Notes under the pieces: model-generated
Told to the model about the DNA's origin: nothing
The model's input: only the letters and a program-made list of their open reading frames with translations
Database searches by the model: none
Part shown: one piece after another, positions 63,044 to 64,000 of the stretch
How positions within the stretch are numbered: the first letter of the stretch is position 1
How the letters are laid out: each line of letters opens with the position of its first letter
NCBI GenBank assembly: GCA_009391275.1
Contig: VEXF01000002.1
Coordinates: forward strand, 1-64,000
Direction of reading: 5' to 3'
DNA: 64,000 bases
From: SAR202 cluster bacterium AD-804-J14_MRT_500m
GTDB lineage: Bacteria; Chloroflexota; Dehalococcoidia; UBA3495; GCA-2712585
Made by a program: the position numbers and the translations under genes

Positions 63044-64000
63044 TATCGGATCATTAGTTTTCACACACATAGCTATGTAGACCTATATTCTAGGGTAATT
63101 CTGACCTTCGGAATCTTTCTTGCTCTAGGATTGATTGTTCCTTCTTTTGTCCAGGCTGCTCCATCCGAGGTAACCTCTACTCAAAACACAACACCATCTG
63201 CGATAGTTGCTTCAGCTAGTGAAACCTATAGCGCAAGTGCGTCGAACCTTCATCCCAATGTCCCAGCTTCGGCCTTTGATGGAAAAGAATCATCAGCATG
63301 GATTAAAGACAACATGACTTCCGGTTGGATCAAAGTTGATCTAGGATCGAATGAACAATCAGTTGTCAGCGGACTCGAACTTACCCCAGCACATTCAACG
63401 TGGCCAGGCAGCGGAGTGAGAGACTTTACTCTCGAAGGTTCCGACGATGATCGTTCCTGGGCTACGCTTTTCAATGGAACTGCAGAAAATTCTACTTCCC
63501 TTCAACGATTCACCTTCCCTAACTCTACTGCCTATAGGTTTTATCGCGTCAGTATCCTTAATTCTTACACCATTCATATTGGTCTCTCTGAAGTAGAATT
63601 GATTCCTTCTACTCAAAACACAACACCATCTGCGATAGTTGCTTCAGCTAGTGAAACCTATAGCGCAAGTGCGTCGAACCTTCATCCCAATGTCCCAGCT
63701 TCGGCCTTTGATGGAAAAGAATCATCAGCATGGATTAAAGACAACATGACTTCCGGTTGGATCAAAGTTGATCTAGGATCGAATGAACAATCAGTTGTCA
63801 GCGGACTCGAACTTACCCCAGCACATTCAACGTGGCCAGGCAGCGGAGTGAGAGACTTTACTCTCGAAGGTTCCGACGATGATCGTTCCTGGGCTACGCT
63901 TTTCAATGGAACTGCAGAAAATTCTACTTCCCTTCAACGATTCACCTTCCCTAACTCTACTGCCTATAGGTTTTATCGCGTCAGTATCCTTAATTCTTAC
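63044..64000 (+). CDS. Secreted protein with tandem F5/8 type C domains (3' incomplete)
   Basis: The frame is open from 63044 to the window end. A signal peptide is visible (LTFGIFLALGLIVPSFVQA, cleavage before APS at about 63157), followed by two copies of a 144-residue F5/8 type C (discoidin) carbohydrate-binding domain: SASNLHPNVPASAFDGKESS, AWIKDNMTSGWIKVDLG, FYRVSILNSY. No ATG, GTG or TTG lies between 63044 and the signal peptide, so the start is unresolved and may use a rare codon or be mis-sequenced. The protein continues beyond the window and may have more repeats. Confidence 0.8.
63176..63607 (+). repeat. 432-bp tandem repeat unit 1
   Basis: The unit repeats at an exact offset of 432 bases (144 codons) from 63608. 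Every base compared through the window end agrees. Confidence 0.95.
63608..64000 (+). repeat. 432-bp tandem repeat unit 2 (cut by window end)
   Basis: This is the second unit, identical to 63176-63568, ending at the window edge. Absence of any substitution implies recent duplication or gene conversion. Confidence 0.95.

Noticed and set aside
23..64000. Restriction-modification, toxin-antitoxin, prophage structural or CRISPR-Cas genes
   Set aside because: None were found; the Cas4-like nuclease is alone, and the island carries no capsid, terminase or integrase gene.

Overview
The window looks like a bacterial chromosome segment, most likely from Chloroflexota of the SAR202/Dehalococcoidia type. 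This is inferred from gene content: many F420-type oxidoreductases, expanded COG2159 and COG3618 amidohydrolases, a DUF5679 zinc ribbon, a fused 5-oxoprolinase, and the gene order rsmD-coaD and greA-lysS-serS. Composition is AT-leaning except for one clearly GC-rich insert. No ribosomal RNA or CRISPR array is present.

Left part (1-12.5 kb), housekeeping: a truncated arsenite methyltransferase tail sits behind an inverted copy of sequence from 2.7 kb. It is followed by an S51 peptidase, MazG, a DUF1461 membrane protein, the leftward operon polA-fpg-fmdB, the leftward operon rsmD-coaD-coiled-coil protein, and the rightward operon greA-lysS-serS ending at a tRNA-Ala(GGC) gene. lysS has no ATG, GTG or TTG in its expected start region.

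Island (12.5-15.4 kb): the 3' part of tRNA-Ala is repeated exactly (56 bp) 2.6 kb downstream. Between the copies are a GC-rich GMC oxidoreductase, a second tRNA-like 3' fragment, an array of five 6-mers at an exact 11-bp period, and two of three related small helix-turn-helix genes (the third lies just outside). This resembles tandem integration at a tRNA 3' end, with no integrase visible.

Middle (15.5-34 kb): DUF1330, TrmL, a stand-alone Cas4/AddB-like Fe-S nuclease, an M19 dipeptidase homologue, membrane proteins, a Ddn-like F420 enzyme, a probable selenocysteine-containing thioredoxin-like membrane protein (in-frame UGA exactly at the first position of CxxC), a two-domain M16 peptidase, a PPOX/F420 enzyme, MFS transporters, a fused HyuA-HyuB 5-oxoprolinase/hydantoinase, an SDR, DUF5679 and a ComD/ComE-like TPP decarboxylase pair.

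Right part (34-64 kb), catabolic gene set: four tandem amidohydrolase-2 paralogues, a DapA-family aldolase, two SnoaL-like proteins, a leftward acyl-CoA operon (enoyl-CoA hydratase, thioesterase, acyl-CoA synthetase, thiolase, DUF35), a MetE-like protein, VOC, M20 and RidA proteins, gamma-glutamyltranspeptidase, a COG3618 hydrolase, acetamidase/formamidase, a cupin with a sulfite-oxidase-type molybdoenzyme, an LLM monooxygenase broken by a G9 tract, an aldo-keto reductase, an N-carbamoylase, aconitase and a class III aminotransferase. The window ends inside a secreted protein built from exact 432-bp tandem repeats encoding F5/8 type C domains. Together these genes suggest a heterotroph that scavenges small organic nitrogen and carbon compounds (peptides, gamma-glutamyl compounds, amides, carbamoyl and hydantoin-like compounds, acyl chains). 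Exact substrates cannot be read from sequence.
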